Positions 17,938 through 26,747 of a stretch of 47,814 bases of DNA are shown piece by piece. The notes below the pieces were generated by a model that was not told the DNA's origin, ran no database searches, and worked only from the letters and a program-made list of their open reading frames with translations. Source of the stretch: Methanomicrobiales archaeon (GTDB lineage Archaea; Halobacteriota; Methanomicrobia; Methanomicrobiales; Methanospirillaceae); assembly GCA_012729535.1 (NCBI GenBank), contig JAAYCY010000011.1, positions 1 through 47,814 on the forward strand, given 5' to 3'. The position numbers were made by a program, and so were the translations under genes. Numbering within the stretch: the first letter of the stretch is position 1; each line of letters begins with the position of its first letter.

Positions 17938-19284
17938 TTATGCTGATCCGGGTTTTCTACGAGTTGTGGAAAACCGGTAAGCTGCACCAATGATAATGAT
18001 TAGGATTAATGCTATTACTATAGGGTTTGTAAGTATGGCTGCCAATCCTTCAGATTTAACAACCCTGACCTGAACTTTAATGGTATCTGAAATCTGGCTG
18101 TTCTCAAGAGCATCACGATACCTGATTTCAGAATCAAGTCCATATGTTTTCTCAATTGCATCCGATGTAGTTGAGATTTTAAACTTGGCAATAACAGATT
18201 CACCCGGTTTGATATCACCAAGATATGCAAGGTCATCATCACTTGAGAATGGATCAACTGCACTAATTCTAGCTTCAGAGCTGTATGCAATTGCATCTCC
18301 ATCATTACGATATTCTACTTCAATAACCTCTTTTGCACCAGATTTTACCTGGGGAGGTTCGTTTACCATCGAAAATTTAATTTTTCCGCCAACGGGAATA
18401 CCAATACTCTGAACTGGAGTATCAAGTGCTTCTCCATCTCCATTCTCATATGAAACCATTATTTCAAGAGGATAATCCTGGGGTTCTGCGTCACGGGTTA
18501 CAGATACCTTAAATTTCGCTTCAAAAACATCACCCGGATTAAAATCACCAATATAAACAGTACTGTCAACAGGGACAACTGGAGAATTGCCGGAACGGTT
18601 TAGTTTTGCAATTGATTTTCTACCGATGTCAGCACCGCTGTTTTTCAGAGTAACAGTAATAAAACCCTCTCCTCCTGCATTAATGTCCGAAGGGGTAACA
18701 TTGAGAACTTCAAGATTGATAGCTGATTTTACAACAAATGGAACGAGAAGGTTCTCTGTCTTTGAATTATAACGATTGATGATGCTATCTGTTCCTATCT
18801 GTTCAGCTGATGCCAGATAGGTATACTCAATTTGTACTGGAAGGTTATATGTCCCAGCTTGACCATCATCTTTTACACGAATCTGAAAATTTACTGTTTT
18901 TCTTTCAGAACCGGCAATATCCCCTGCCATCTGGGTATCTGATTTTATCAGAATTGGAGCCCCATCAGGAAGCAGAGTAACACGTACCATTTTTGCTGTT
19001 GATGGTATATCATCCCTTTCAACGATTCCTGACTGAACCATCTTGATATAATTTAATCCGGAATTTTCGATATTTATGGGTAAATCTATACTGGCTCCGG
19101 GAGTAAACTCATTGATTCCTGATATTGTTGCACTGATACTTGGTTCTCCTGTCATGTACTTAGTACCTGCCATGACTGGTTGAGTACAGATTATTGCCAG
19201 GCATAACCCGAAGAGAAGAATCGCGGGCACACCGAACAAAGGATTATTTCTTGGTAAAAAGAAAGATTTCAGAGGATTTGACAT
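17938..19284 (-). CDS. Second membrane-anchored CARDB/COG1361 surface protein
   Basis: The layout repeats that of the protein at 12963-14207: a hydrophobic signal segment (about residues 18-39, ending VMAGT), several extracellular beta-sandwich modules, and a C-terminal helix (NPIVIALILIIIIGAAY) followed by a basic tail. Module starts such as EFTPGASIDLPINIENSGL, INAGGEGFITVTLKNSGA and VKSGAKEVIEVEYRNDGDA are typical of CARDB/NEW3-like repeats. It should sit in the S-layer space. No ABC genes accompany it. The ribosome-binding site is AGGTGA. A TATA box and a palindrome lie just upstream, and the divergent HTH-PAS gene is a likely regulator. Confidence 0.75.
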   Translation of the reverse strand: MSNPLKSFFLPRNNPLFGVPAILLFGLCLAIICTQPVMAGTKYMTGEPSISATISGINEFTPGASIDLPINIENSGLNYIKMVQSGIVERDDIPSTAKMVRVTLLPDGAPILIKSDTQMAGDIAGSERKTVNFQIRVKDDGQAGTYNLPVQIEYTYLASAEQIGTDSIINRYNSKTENLLVPFVVKSAINLEVLNVTPSDINAGGEGFITVTLKNSGADIGRKSIAKLNRSGNSPVVPVDSTVYIGDFNPGDVFEAKFKVSVTRDAEPQDYPLEIMVSYENGDGEALDTPVQSIGIPVGGKIKFSMVNEPPQVKSGAKEVIEVEYRNDGDAIAYSSEARISAVDPFSSDDDLAYLGDIKPGESVIAKFKISTTSDAIEKTYGLDSEIRYRDALENSQISDTIKVQVRVVKSEGLAAILTNPIVIALILIIIIGAAYRFSTTRRKPGSA

Positions 19285-19320
19285 ACTTGTTCACCTAAGT
19301 TGGATTTTGTTGCGTATAAT

Positions 19321-19347
19321 TGCATTGTAATGCACTAGTTATAAATC
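19321..19347 (-). promoter_or_regulatory. TATA box and palindrome between the CARDB gene and the HTH-PAS regulator
   Basis: ATTTATAA (minus strand, 19340-19347) is a TATA box for the CARDB gene. Just downstream, at 19321-19334, is the inverted repeat TGCATT-gt-AATGCA, which falls at the expected transcription start. A second inverted repeat, GTTAT-tg-ATAAC, is at 19386-19397 on the other gene's side. Both are plausible operators, perhaps for the divergent HTH protein. Confidence 0.45.
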
Positions 19348-19434
19348 TTATGTTCATTTGTTACACATGAGTGAAACACACGTTTGTTATTGATAACAGT
19401 AACTTATTTGTGTATCGAATGCACATGTAGTAAC

Positions 19435-20793
19435 ATGCATCGGTTGGCTGATGAACTTGCCATGGTCAAGGAACTTCTCAGAAATCATCCCCAGGGGATG
19501 AGTGTTACCGAGATCGCAACTGCTCTTGGCAGGAACAAGCATTCAACCGGGCGTTACCTGGATATCCTGCATGCTGCTGGTCATGTTGATCTTCGGACAT
19601 TTGGCATGGCTAAAGTTTTTACACTCTCTTCACGAGTCCCCCTCTCTGCCTTACTCTCCTACACAACAGATCTGGTCCTTGTACTTGACCGGGACATGCG
19701 GATTATCCAGGGAAATGATCCCTTTTTTGAACTGCTCAGTATGAAGAGTGAAGCAGTCCTGGAAAAACGAATTTCACAGTTAAATCCTCCTGATCCTGAA
19801 ATAACTACTCTCCTTTCTGTTATTGAAGAGAAAATTCATGAAGATAGTGAGACATTTGAAATTTCCCGGACTGCGATTACAAACGGTGAAGAACTAATAA
19901 GATTTTTCAGAGGAAAAATAATTCCAACCGTTTTTGAAGATGGAAGTTCTGCTTTCACTATTATTCTAGAGGATATTACCCTGGAAAGGAAAGCCTTAAA
20001 ATCGCTGAAAGAAAGCGAAGAGTTCTTTAGAAGTGTTTCTGATCACCTATCAGATGGTCTAATTGTATCTGAAATTGAATCCGGACAGAAAAAAATAATT
20101 TTTTCCAACCAGAGGTTATGTGAAATTACTGGATATAATCAGAAAGAAATATTATGTATTGATCCCCAGGAACTGGCCCTCCCAGAAGAAAAAGAAAGGT
20201 TAAAAAAAGCAATCAGTGATGCCGAAAAAAACCAGGGATCTTTGATAGAACTTCGTTTTTGGGCCAGGAAAAAAGACAGAACCCCGGTTTATCTCTCAAT
20301 CCGTGTAAAAATTGTTCCTTTCGGGAGTAAAACCAGGTGTTATATTCTCATCACTGATATAACATCATGGAAAGAACAGGAAGAAGCACAATTGTTACAA
20401 GCTACTCTCATTAAGCGACTTCTCACGAATTTTTCTCACCCGATTTTTATTCTCCGAGAAGATGGTACTTTCTTTTCCGCTAATCCTGCCTTTTGTGAAC
20501 TAATTAATACTAAACCCGAAGAAGTTACCGGTAAACATGCTCATGAAGTAATGCCTGAAGCAATCGCCAGGGCTTTTTTGGAGGGAAATGATTCTCTTAT
20601 TTGCATGACTCCATCCACTCATGTTGTCACAACAATTACCTTCTTTCAGAAGGATGGAAATATCGGGCCGGTAACAGTTGAAAAATCCCCCGTCTCAACT
20701 GGTCAAAATGCTCCAATATACATTTTTGGTATCATGGTAAATGATTATGAAAACGATTGTTTTTCCCATAATATAATAAAAAAAGAGGGATAA
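19435..20793 (+). CDS. HTH-PAS one-component transcriptional regulator
   Basis: An N-terminal winged helix-turn-helix (about residues 1-65, with LLRNHPQGMSVTEIATALGRN and HSTGRYLDILHAAGHV) is followed by three PAS domains (about 70-190, 200-320 and 330-440). No kinase or phosphatase domain is present, so it probably senses a small molecule or redox state and binds DNA directly. An upstream ATG at 19384 adds 17 residues rich in Cys, but the ATG at 19435 matches the usual N-terminus of such proteins. It is divergent from the CARDB gene with palindromes between them. Confidence 0.75.
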   Translation: MHRLADELAMVKELLRNHPQGMSVTEIATALGRNKHSTGRYLDILHAAGHVDLRTFGMAKVFTLSSRVPLSALLSYTTDLVLVLDRDMRIIQGNDPFFELLSMKSEAVLEKRISQLNPPDPEITTLLSVIEEKIHEDSETFEISRTAITNGEELIRFFRGKIIPTVFEDGSSAFTIILEDITLERKALKSLKESEEFFRSVSDHLSDGLIVSEIESGQKKIIFSNQRLCEITGYNQKEILCIDPQELALPEEKERLKKAISDAEKNQGSLIELRFWARKKDRTPVYLSIRVKIVPFGSKTRCYILITDITSWKEQEEAQLLQATLIKRLLTNFSHPIFILREDGTFFSANPAFCELINTKPEEVTGKHAHEVMPEAIARAFLEGNDSLICMTPSTHVVTTITFFQKDGNIGPVTVEKSPVSTGQNAPIYIFGIMVNDYENDCFSHNIIKKEG

Positions 20794-20836
20794 GAAATTT
20801 TTCTGATAATTCTCTGTATTGTTTGATTCAGTAGGA

Positions 20837-21856
20837 TTATTTTTGTGGGATTAATTCCCGATCCATGGTAATAGTCTCCCCTTCCAAAGGATGAATCCAT
20901 TCAGTACTATTCTGATAACCGATTAAAGAAAAGGTTAATGAATATCTGGCAGGAGGAAGATTCTTCAGTTCGAAATAACCAAAGGGTGGTGTCTGTCCTA
21001 TCCAGATACTACTTAAATAAATATCTGCACCATATGGTTTCGTTCGAATACGAAGAGTTGCAGGAACCGGGTTAGCATTCATTGGTATAAGAGCAAGATC
21101 CAGATTTGTTGAAACAAATTCCTGTGTGATAACTTCTACAAAAACATCTTTATATCCTTTCATTCTGGCTTGAACAGAATGGCTTCCATCAGTCAGGGGT
21201 CCAATAAGAAGTGGAATATCTTTCAGAGTAGTGCCCCGGTAAATACCATCAACAAGTATTTCTGCATCTGGTGGCGTAGTTGTTACAACAAGAACTTTTT
21301 TTTCAACATTTGATATTAAAAAAATCCTGAGTTTTGTATCAATATCTGGCTTGACAAGAACATTGGGATTTGTATACGGTTTATATCCGCTTTTTGTAAC
21401 GGTGACTGAGTGATTTCCTATGGGAACTTTCTCAAAAGTATATGGAACCTCAACGGTTTTTTGACTATTAAGACTTACAAGGCTCCCATCAGGTTTAGCT
21501 GATACAACTATCCTCCCAAATTGAGGTGACAATTCGAGAAAAAAAGATAATGTCAGGGTATTACTGATTCGTGGAATTTCGGATATTGTGCGTCTTTCCA
21601 CAATATATCCCTGCTTTCTTATCTCAATCTCAAAGGGAACCTGCAGGTCAGAATTAGGAATATAAATCAAAGGAGTCAGACCCAGAGAAGTATTATTAAT
21701 AAATGCTTCAGCCCCGGAAGGTTCGCTGATAATTGAATACATTCCTGGGATTTCAGGTTTTACAATTTCTGTTGCTGCACTAATCCCGGTAAAAAATACA
21801 GTACAACTTACTAAGATCAGAATAATTAGTGCCTTTATAATTGAATACAACTTCAT
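20837..21856 (-). CDS. Secreted PEGA-domain protein with four repeats
   Basis: An N-terminal signal or anchor (about residues 5-27) is followed by four PEGA modules near residues 40-105, 113-180, 188-250 and 262-335. Each has the shape of a short beta-sandwich: SEPSGAEAFINNTSLGLTP, AKPDGSLVSLNSQ, TTPPDAEILVDGIYRGTT and TKPYGADIYLSSIWIGQTP. PEGA proteins are surface proteins thought to bind S-layer or glycans; they are numerous in methanogens. It is complete at 339 residues. The next gene on the same strand, desulfoferrodoxin, lies upstream with a 65-base gap and no functional link is evident. Confidence 0.8.
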   Translation of the reverse strand: MKLYSIIKALIILILVSCTVFFTGISAATEIVKPEIPGMYSIISEPSGAEAFINNTSLGLTPLIYIPNSDLQVPFEIEIRKQGYIVERRTISEIPRISNTLTLSFFLELSPQFGRIVVSAKPDGSLVSLNSQKTVEVPYTFEKVPIGNHSVTVTKSGYKPYTNPNVLVKPDIDTKLRIFLISNVEKKVLVVTTTPPDAEILVDGIYRGTTLKDIPLLIGPLTDGSHSVQARMKGYKDVFVEVITQEFVSTNLDLALIPMNANPVPATLRIRTKPYGADIYLSSIWIGQTPPFGYFELKNLPPARYSLTFSLIGYQNSTEWIHPLEGETITMDRELIPQK

Positions 21857-21921
21857 TACCCATCAGGGAATAGATTAATATAAAAGATAAACATTCCGTT
21901 TTTAGTTGAGAGAAAAAAAAT

Positions 21922-22296
21922 TTATTTTTTAATCCAGAAACCATGTTTATTACAGAATATCCTGACCTTTTTTACTTTTTCAAAGGGAACACAAAACTCT
22001 TTTTCAGGATTTTCTCCAGGTTTTAATGTTTCTGTTTGAAGGAAACTATCTCCAATAACTTCGATCCACTGTATAAAGTGATCATCCACCATGGGATGAG
22101 GTATTGATCCTACTTTTACACGAGTGCCTTTTTCAGTCTTCTCCACAACTGGTATATGTTTTTCTTTTCCTTCTTCTGCTCCGGATTTTTCCTGCATCTG
22201 AATCATTGGCTGATCGCAACAGACGAGAGATCCAGGTCCTTCCTGAACAATTAAAACCATCTGTTTACATTTATCACATTCATACAACTCAAGCAT
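21922..22296 (-). CDS. dfx: Desulfoferrodoxin (two-iron superoxide reductase)
   Basis: This enzyme reduces superoxide to hydrogen peroxide, protecting the strict anaerobe. The N-terminal desulforedoxin-type iron site has CDKC and, 15 residues on, VCCDQ. The catalytic SOR domain has its ligands in KHIPVVE, SIPHPM, DDHFIQW and the C-terminal IFCNKHGFW. The length of about 124 residues matches the two-iron class. I start at the ATG at 22296 because GAGG lies six bases upstream; a further ATG at 22308 has no such site. Electrons would come from rubredoxin or a similar donor, none of which is in the window. Confidence 0.93.
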   Translation of the reverse strand: MLELYECDKCKQMVLIVQEGPGSLVCCDQPMIQMQEKSGAEEGKEKHIPVVEKTEKGTRVKVGSIPHPMVDDHFIQWIEVIGDSFLQTETLKPGENPEKEFCVPFEKVKKVRIFCNKHGFWIKK

Positions 22297-22308
22297 ACGT
22301 GTCCTCAT

Positions 22309-22659
22309 AACTGAAATTATTGTAAGATTATTTAGATTTTGTGGTTAAAGGATTTGTATTACAAAAAGAACAGGGAGATTAAATATCCCAATTTATTCAT
22401 ACTCAAGTCTGCTACTACCAATACGACTTTTGAAAAACGGAGAATTAATCGATGAAGATGACGAGCCCGATTAAAAAAGACGTATCTAATCGGGCATCAT
22501 CAATCCCCCCATCGAATTTTTGATTAATAAATATATAAATATATGCCATGCAATACATCTTATAAAAAAGATTGAATAATAATCATCACTAATTTAAATG
22601 GTAATATCGGGTAGGATTTTACAAAAAAGGTATATGCACTTGTTTTTAGCAGATATACA
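22309..22659. other. Intergenic region with a strong hairpin
   Basis: The 351 bases between the sensor kinase gene and dfx hold no gene. The main feature is the hairpin at 22457-22501, described separately. A TATA-like TAAATAAT for dfx lies on the minus strand near 22326-22334. Confidence 0.45.
22457..22501 (-). other. Extended perfect hairpin of unknown role
   Basis: GCCCGATTA (22465-22473) pairs perfectly with TAATCGGGC (22487-22495) around a 13-base loop. A further five pairs (22457-22461 with 22497-22501) extend it past a small internal loop. On the minus strand the loop, not the 3' flank, holds the T-run, so it is not a normal intrinsic terminator. It lies 160-205 bases downstream of the kinase gene and 150-200 upstream of dfx. 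Confidence 0.5.
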
Positions 22660-25278
22660 TTAGTCTACATAACGGTACAATCCCTTTTTTGCGAAAATTT
22701 CAAACTGTACTCCCACTCTATATGTTCCAGACTCATGTATCGTAAGGCCAGTCAAAGATAATATTTCCCTGGATAAGAAAAGGCCCAGACCGGTATTTTG
22801 TCCATATCCATGGTTGAATATCAATTCCTTTTCTTCATCCATTATTCCATATCCATTATCAATGTAAATAATTTTCAATCCATTTTCTTTTTCTTGTGCT
22901 TGAATCTGGATGTGGGTTACTCTACCTCCATGACGGATAGAATTTTCAAACATCGTGAATATTACTTTTTCAACCATTGGATCAGCAAATATTTCCAGGT
23001 TAGAGATGCGGTTATCAACGGTTATATTTGTCATCGAGAACTGTATTACAGTCCTTTTTATTACTGATGCAACGTCCTGCCAGAGAGGTTCATGAAGTCC
23101 GATTTCATGGTACTCCCGGGCAAATTCTATCTGGTTATAAATGGTTGTACCGACTTTTCTTTCAATTTCATTTCTCCTGATATACTCCGGGTCTGTTAGA
23201 TCTTCTTTGTCAATGTGAAGGAAACCCATTAGGATCGTCAACTGGTTTTTTATATCATGGCGGGTAATTGAATTCAGAACGTTAAGTTTGTGCAGGGCAA
23301 TTTTTAAGGAATCTTCAACTTGTTTCCTGGTTGTGATATCATGGGCAACTCCGGATATTTGGAATAGTTTGTCTGATGAATCACGAACCGGATTAAAAAT
23401 ACTACTATACCATTGGACCGTTCCCTTTGCATGAATAATTCTGAATTGAACCGGATCTGAACGTTTTTCTGCAGTGATAACATTTTGAATTATCTGATTT
23501 AGTTCTCTAATGTCGTCTGGATGAATATGTTCACCATATACTTGTCCTATGGTATCCAGAATTTTATATCCGCTGTTTTTTTCCCAACTGGGTGACAGAT
23601 AAGTATATTCTCCCTGTAAATTCATGGTAAATATTATGTCATGAGAATTTTCTATGATTAACCGGTATTTTTCTTCCGAAGATATGAGAGCTTCTTCAGT
23701 TGTTTTTAACGCAGTAATATCCCTGATGGTTTCAATTACTGCAATAATATTACCATTTGTATCATAGACCGGACCAGCTACAGCAAATAAATAACGGGGT
23801 TTTATTTGGCCTGCGAGAGTTGTCCATCCTTTTGTATAGGTAGTTTTCTGTATTTTGTAATCTGTAAAAGCGATTGTCCTTTTTAAGGTTGGATCCAGAA
23901 TACAATTAGCAATGAGATAATTATTTCCTGATAAAAAGATTGATGAATATACTTCCTTGTCTGCATCAATCATTTCAGACCTTGAAAAACCAGTAAGATC
24001 TTCCATTGCGTTATTCCATCCGATAATTCTGTGAGAATTATTAATAATCAAGATTGGTTCAGGTATACTTTCAATAATCTGTTTTAATAATGTGTTTTTT
24101 TCTGTCAGTTGTTGATTGGTATATTGTTCTGATAATATACTATCTTTAAATCGATAAATTGCCTGAATTAATGAATTGAATTCCTCAATTCCTGGATCAC
24201 GGATTACATGATTTAAATCTCCCTGTGATATCTGATCAATATCCTGTATGATCTCCTGAATCGGACGGGATATTCGACTTAAGGTAATAAAAAGGAGTAA
24301 TCCTGAAAGTAATGCCACAATAATAAACAAATTTAGCATTTTTAATTGAATGGATAGAATTTCCTTTTTTATATACAATAGATCTGTATCCACTTGTGCA
24401 ACTAGAGAAGATTCATAGCCATAAATTGAGCGATCACTCATTAAAAAGAACAGGTATCTTGAAGGAATATCTTCTTCATAATCCGTTAGGGACAGGCGTG
24501 AGTTAAAAATCTTTTTTATTCGATCATCTGGTGTAAACTTTAGCAATTCCGATGAACTTCCCACTGGTTCCAACAAGAAATTATAAAATGTAATATTATT
24601 GATGTAGGGATTTGAAGAAACAATATCACTGGATATTTCAGAAAGATTCATGATATAATTTCTATCTAAACCAAAAGTTGACTCTTTTAAACCAATTTCA
24701 AGTATGTATTTGTGATCAGGGGTCGGCATGTATGCCCATTTTCTCACTTCATTTCCGGATAATTCACCAGTTACTTCATCAGGGAAAAAGCCCTTTGTTT
24801 TTCGTATCTGATCCAGATAATCTGCGAATTGTGGTGCCTTTTCTGTAAAATTTAGAAATAAATCGTTGGAATTGGTGGTTGCAATAATTACCCCTGATTC
24901 GTTGATAATATAGAGATCTATCATATCCGGTTGTTCATTCATCTCTTTTCGGATTTGAACCAGATCCATTTTATCAATATTTCCATCACGTAACACGTAT
25001 GCATCAAAAAAAGGAATGAAGGCTTCTTTTAAACGGTTGTTTAAAGAGTCATCATAGAGTTTAAATGCAGCAAACCGTAATTGAACACTTTTTTCAAGCG
25101 AATGAAGTGATAATTTATTGACAAATTTTACCGTATCTTTTAGTTCTTCAGTCTGGTTATGGGCATACAGGAGTACAACAATACCAAATACGATTAAAAA
25201 TAAGAAAAAAAATCTGATAAGAACTGCGGTTGAGAAACGCTTATGAATTTTTTTTGATATCTCAACCCATATATCCAT
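22660..25278 (-). CDS. Membrane sensor histidine kinase (extracellular sensor, HAMP, two PAS, HATPase)
   Basis: An N-terminal helix (about 20-40) and a second near 312-332 enclose an extracellular region of roughly 270 residues, probably a double-Cache sensor. A HAMP domain follows (about 335-390, with RISRPIQEIIQDIDQIS), then two PAS domains (about 400-530 and 540-660, the second with an HPDD motif and a PAC region). The H-box is ITRHDIKNQLT (His near 672), the form usual in methanogen kinases. The ATPase part shows MFENSIRHG, DNGYGIMDEE and NTGLGLFLSREI. No receiver or regulator gene adjoins it, so it is an orphan kinase. Confidence 0.85.
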   Translation of the reverse strand: MDIWVEISKKIHKRFSTAVLIRFFFLFLIVFGIVVLLYAHNQTEELKDTVKFVNKLSLHSLEKSVQLRFAAFKLYDDSLNNRLKEAFIPFFDAYVLRDGNIDKMDLVQIRKEMNEQPDMIDLYIINESGVIIATTNSNDLFLNFTEKAPQFADYLDQIRKTKGFFPDEVTGELSGNEVRKWAYMPTPDHKYILEIGLKESTFGLDRNYIMNLSEISSDIVSSNPYINNITFYNFLLEPVGSSSELLKFTPDDRIKKIFNSRLSLTDYEEDIPSRYLFFLMSDRSIYGYESSLVAQVDTDLLYIKKEILSIQLKMLNLFIIVALLSGLLLFITLSRISRPIQEIIQDIDQISQGDLNHVIRDPGIEEFNSLIQAIYRFKDSILSEQYTNQQLTEKNTLLKQIIESIPEPILIINNSHRIIGWNNAMEDLTGFSRSEMIDADKEVYSSIFLSGNNYLIANCILDPTLKRTIAFTDYKIQKTTYTKGWTTLAGQIKPRYLFAVAGPVYDTNGNIIAVIETIRDITALKTTEEALISSEEKYRLIIENSHDIIFTMNLQGEYTYLSPSWEKNSGYKILDTIGQVYGEHIHPDDIRELNQIIQNVITAEKRSDPVQFRIIHAKGTVQWYSSIFNPVRDSSDKLFQISGVAHDITTRKQVEDSLKIALHKLNVLNSITRHDIKNQLTILMGFLHIDKEDLTDPEYIRRNEIERKVGTTIYNQIEFAREYHEIGLHEPLWQDVASVIKRTVIQFSMTNITVDNRISNLEIFADPMVEKVIFTMFENSIRHGGRVTHIQIQAQEKENGLKIIYIDNGYGIMDEEKELIFNHGYGQNTGLGLFLSREILSLTGLTIHESGTYRVGVQFEIFAKKGLYRYVD

Positions 25279-26128
25279 ATGGTAGATGGTATGTCCGGAC
25301 TAGATAATAATATTCATGAGAAATCCAGTAATTAAATGCATATATGTGACTGTATAAAATTGCGGTTTTTTTTCCATTTATCGACTCAATTAAGAGTTAT
25401 ACACAGTGTAGATAATCATAGGCAATTGCGGCTTTATGTGGAGTGAAAAAGGCTTTTCATCATTGCAACAATATCCTTGGTGAGGAGATAAGGGTAATTT
25501 TCGCTCTGAAAATGATGCTAAACTCTTCCCCTGAATCAAAAATATCTAATTATTATTATCAGTTCTATTTTGAGTATGTTTTCTTTATTATAATTGCATA
25601 ATAAATAATTTTAATATTATATATGTTAATAGAATTCTATAAACACCTATCATTAAGGGTATATACTTTAATGAATATTTGAATCATTTTTTTAAGATCC
25701 TGTGGTGGAAATTCTACGAAAAATTATCCTCTTCATATTCAGTGATTAAATCTTATATTTCGAGATATTATGACTTATATGGGGCGCAATATAATCCGAG
25801 AAATATATGAAATTCCGACCATGATTAATAAACTTTCTCTATATATCCCAGGTTATATTTGATGAAATAACTGGATGTTCATAATGAAGAATTCCCTGGA
25901 GAGAATAACCGGATAATTCATATGTCATTATCTCTCAGGAAACAATTTATCCGGATTTCTTAAAAATATCTCCTCTTTCAATATTTTCTTTTAATGGAAA
26001 AAATGGGTTTAATTGTTTTTTAAAAATAAAAAAACCTGTTAACAAATATAAAAATTCCATTTCCTGATCCTTTTATTCATCACCTGGATGAAAAAACGAC
26101 AGGGATTTTTATTTTAAATGTTATATAT
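25279..26128. other. 850-base non-coding stretch
   Basis: This long AT-rich region lies between two minus-strand genes. It has no credible gene. A plus-strand open stretch without a start codon at 25422-25601 (59 codons, AIAALCGVKKAFHHCNNILG onward) reads like protein and could be the tail of a decayed gene. A pseudoknot-like element is at 25895-25954. A-rich runs near 26028-26037 may end transcription of the minus-strand gene at 26129. Confidence 0.4.
25895..25954. other. Pseudoknot-like or alternative-stem element
   Basis: Stem A pairs 25895-25908 with 25928-25939 (CCTG, AGAGA and TAA arms, 12 pairs with two single-base bulges). Stem B pairs CCGGATAA (25909-25916), which lies in the loop of stem A, with TTATCCGG (25947-25954) outside it. 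The topology is that of an H-type pseudoknot or of two exclusive conformations. Strand is unclear since the complement folds alike. Confidence 0.4.
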
Positions 26129-26602
26129 TCATGGAATAGAAATATCTCCTTCCGAGATTGAAAATGGTAATATTGCTCTTCCATCTGATATAAATGAAAG
26201 ACGATGAGTATATAGCGAGGGCATCGTATCTGCAGGAATTGCATATGATAATTCATGTAATACAGAATGATTCACCTCATCAGAAATTTGGTTTAGTAAA
26301 TCAACTTTTTCACCCCCAAATGTGTATATTACTCTCCCTGATTCTTTTTCGATGAGTTCGATTTTCATCAGTTTTAAATCATTATCCTCATAGGGGGGAG
26401 TTTTTAAAAAATAGGAGAGATGAATAGTATCACCGGCTTTGTTTATCACCGGATTATCTGATACGACTATTGAAATGTTTCTAACATCCTCCGTACCTGG
26501 CGGATCAGCGTGTCTATCCGATGAGATGATTAATATGGCTGCAATAATCATAGCAAAAATAATTATTGAATAACCAATCCAGATAACCTGTCTTTTTTGC
26601 AT
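26129..26602 (-). CDS. Hypothetical membrane-anchored protein
   Basis: I do not recognise this protein. It has one N-terminal hydrophobic helix (about residues 6-26 from the ATG at 26602) and a roughly 130-residue extracellular part with alternating beta strands (for example NISIVVSDNPVINKAGDTIHLSYFL), perhaps one Ig-like domain. A longer frame to 26641 would need a TTG start, so I prefer the ATG, giving 157 residues. It is divergent from the permease gene, with a TATA-like AATATA on its side near 26658-26664. Confidence 0.55.
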   Translation of the reverse strand: MQKRQVIWIGYSIIIFAMIIAAILIISSDRHADPPGTEDVRNISIVVSDNPVINKAGDTIHLSYFLKTPPYEDNDLKLMKIELIEKESGRVIYTFGGEKVDLLNQISDEVNHSVLHELSYAIPADTMPSLYTHRLSFISDGRAILPFSISEGDISIP

Positions 26603-26700
26603 GATAGGAGTATTAGTATGTAAGTTATGAAAATAATTCAATCGGCTTTTTTCTCTATATTAATGGTCTGAATATTAAACAGATTAATGTATTTTAAAAA

Positions 26701-26707
26701 TTTATAA
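26701..26707 (+). promoter_or_regulatory. TATA box for the amino-acid permease gene
   Basis: TTTATAA, preceded by an A-rich BRE-like stretch, lies 41-47 bases before the ATG at 26748. This predicts a leader near 20 bases. Confidence 0.45.
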
Positions 26708-26747
26708 GCTTGAAATAAAACCTGATAGTTACCTTTTTTTTACTCGG

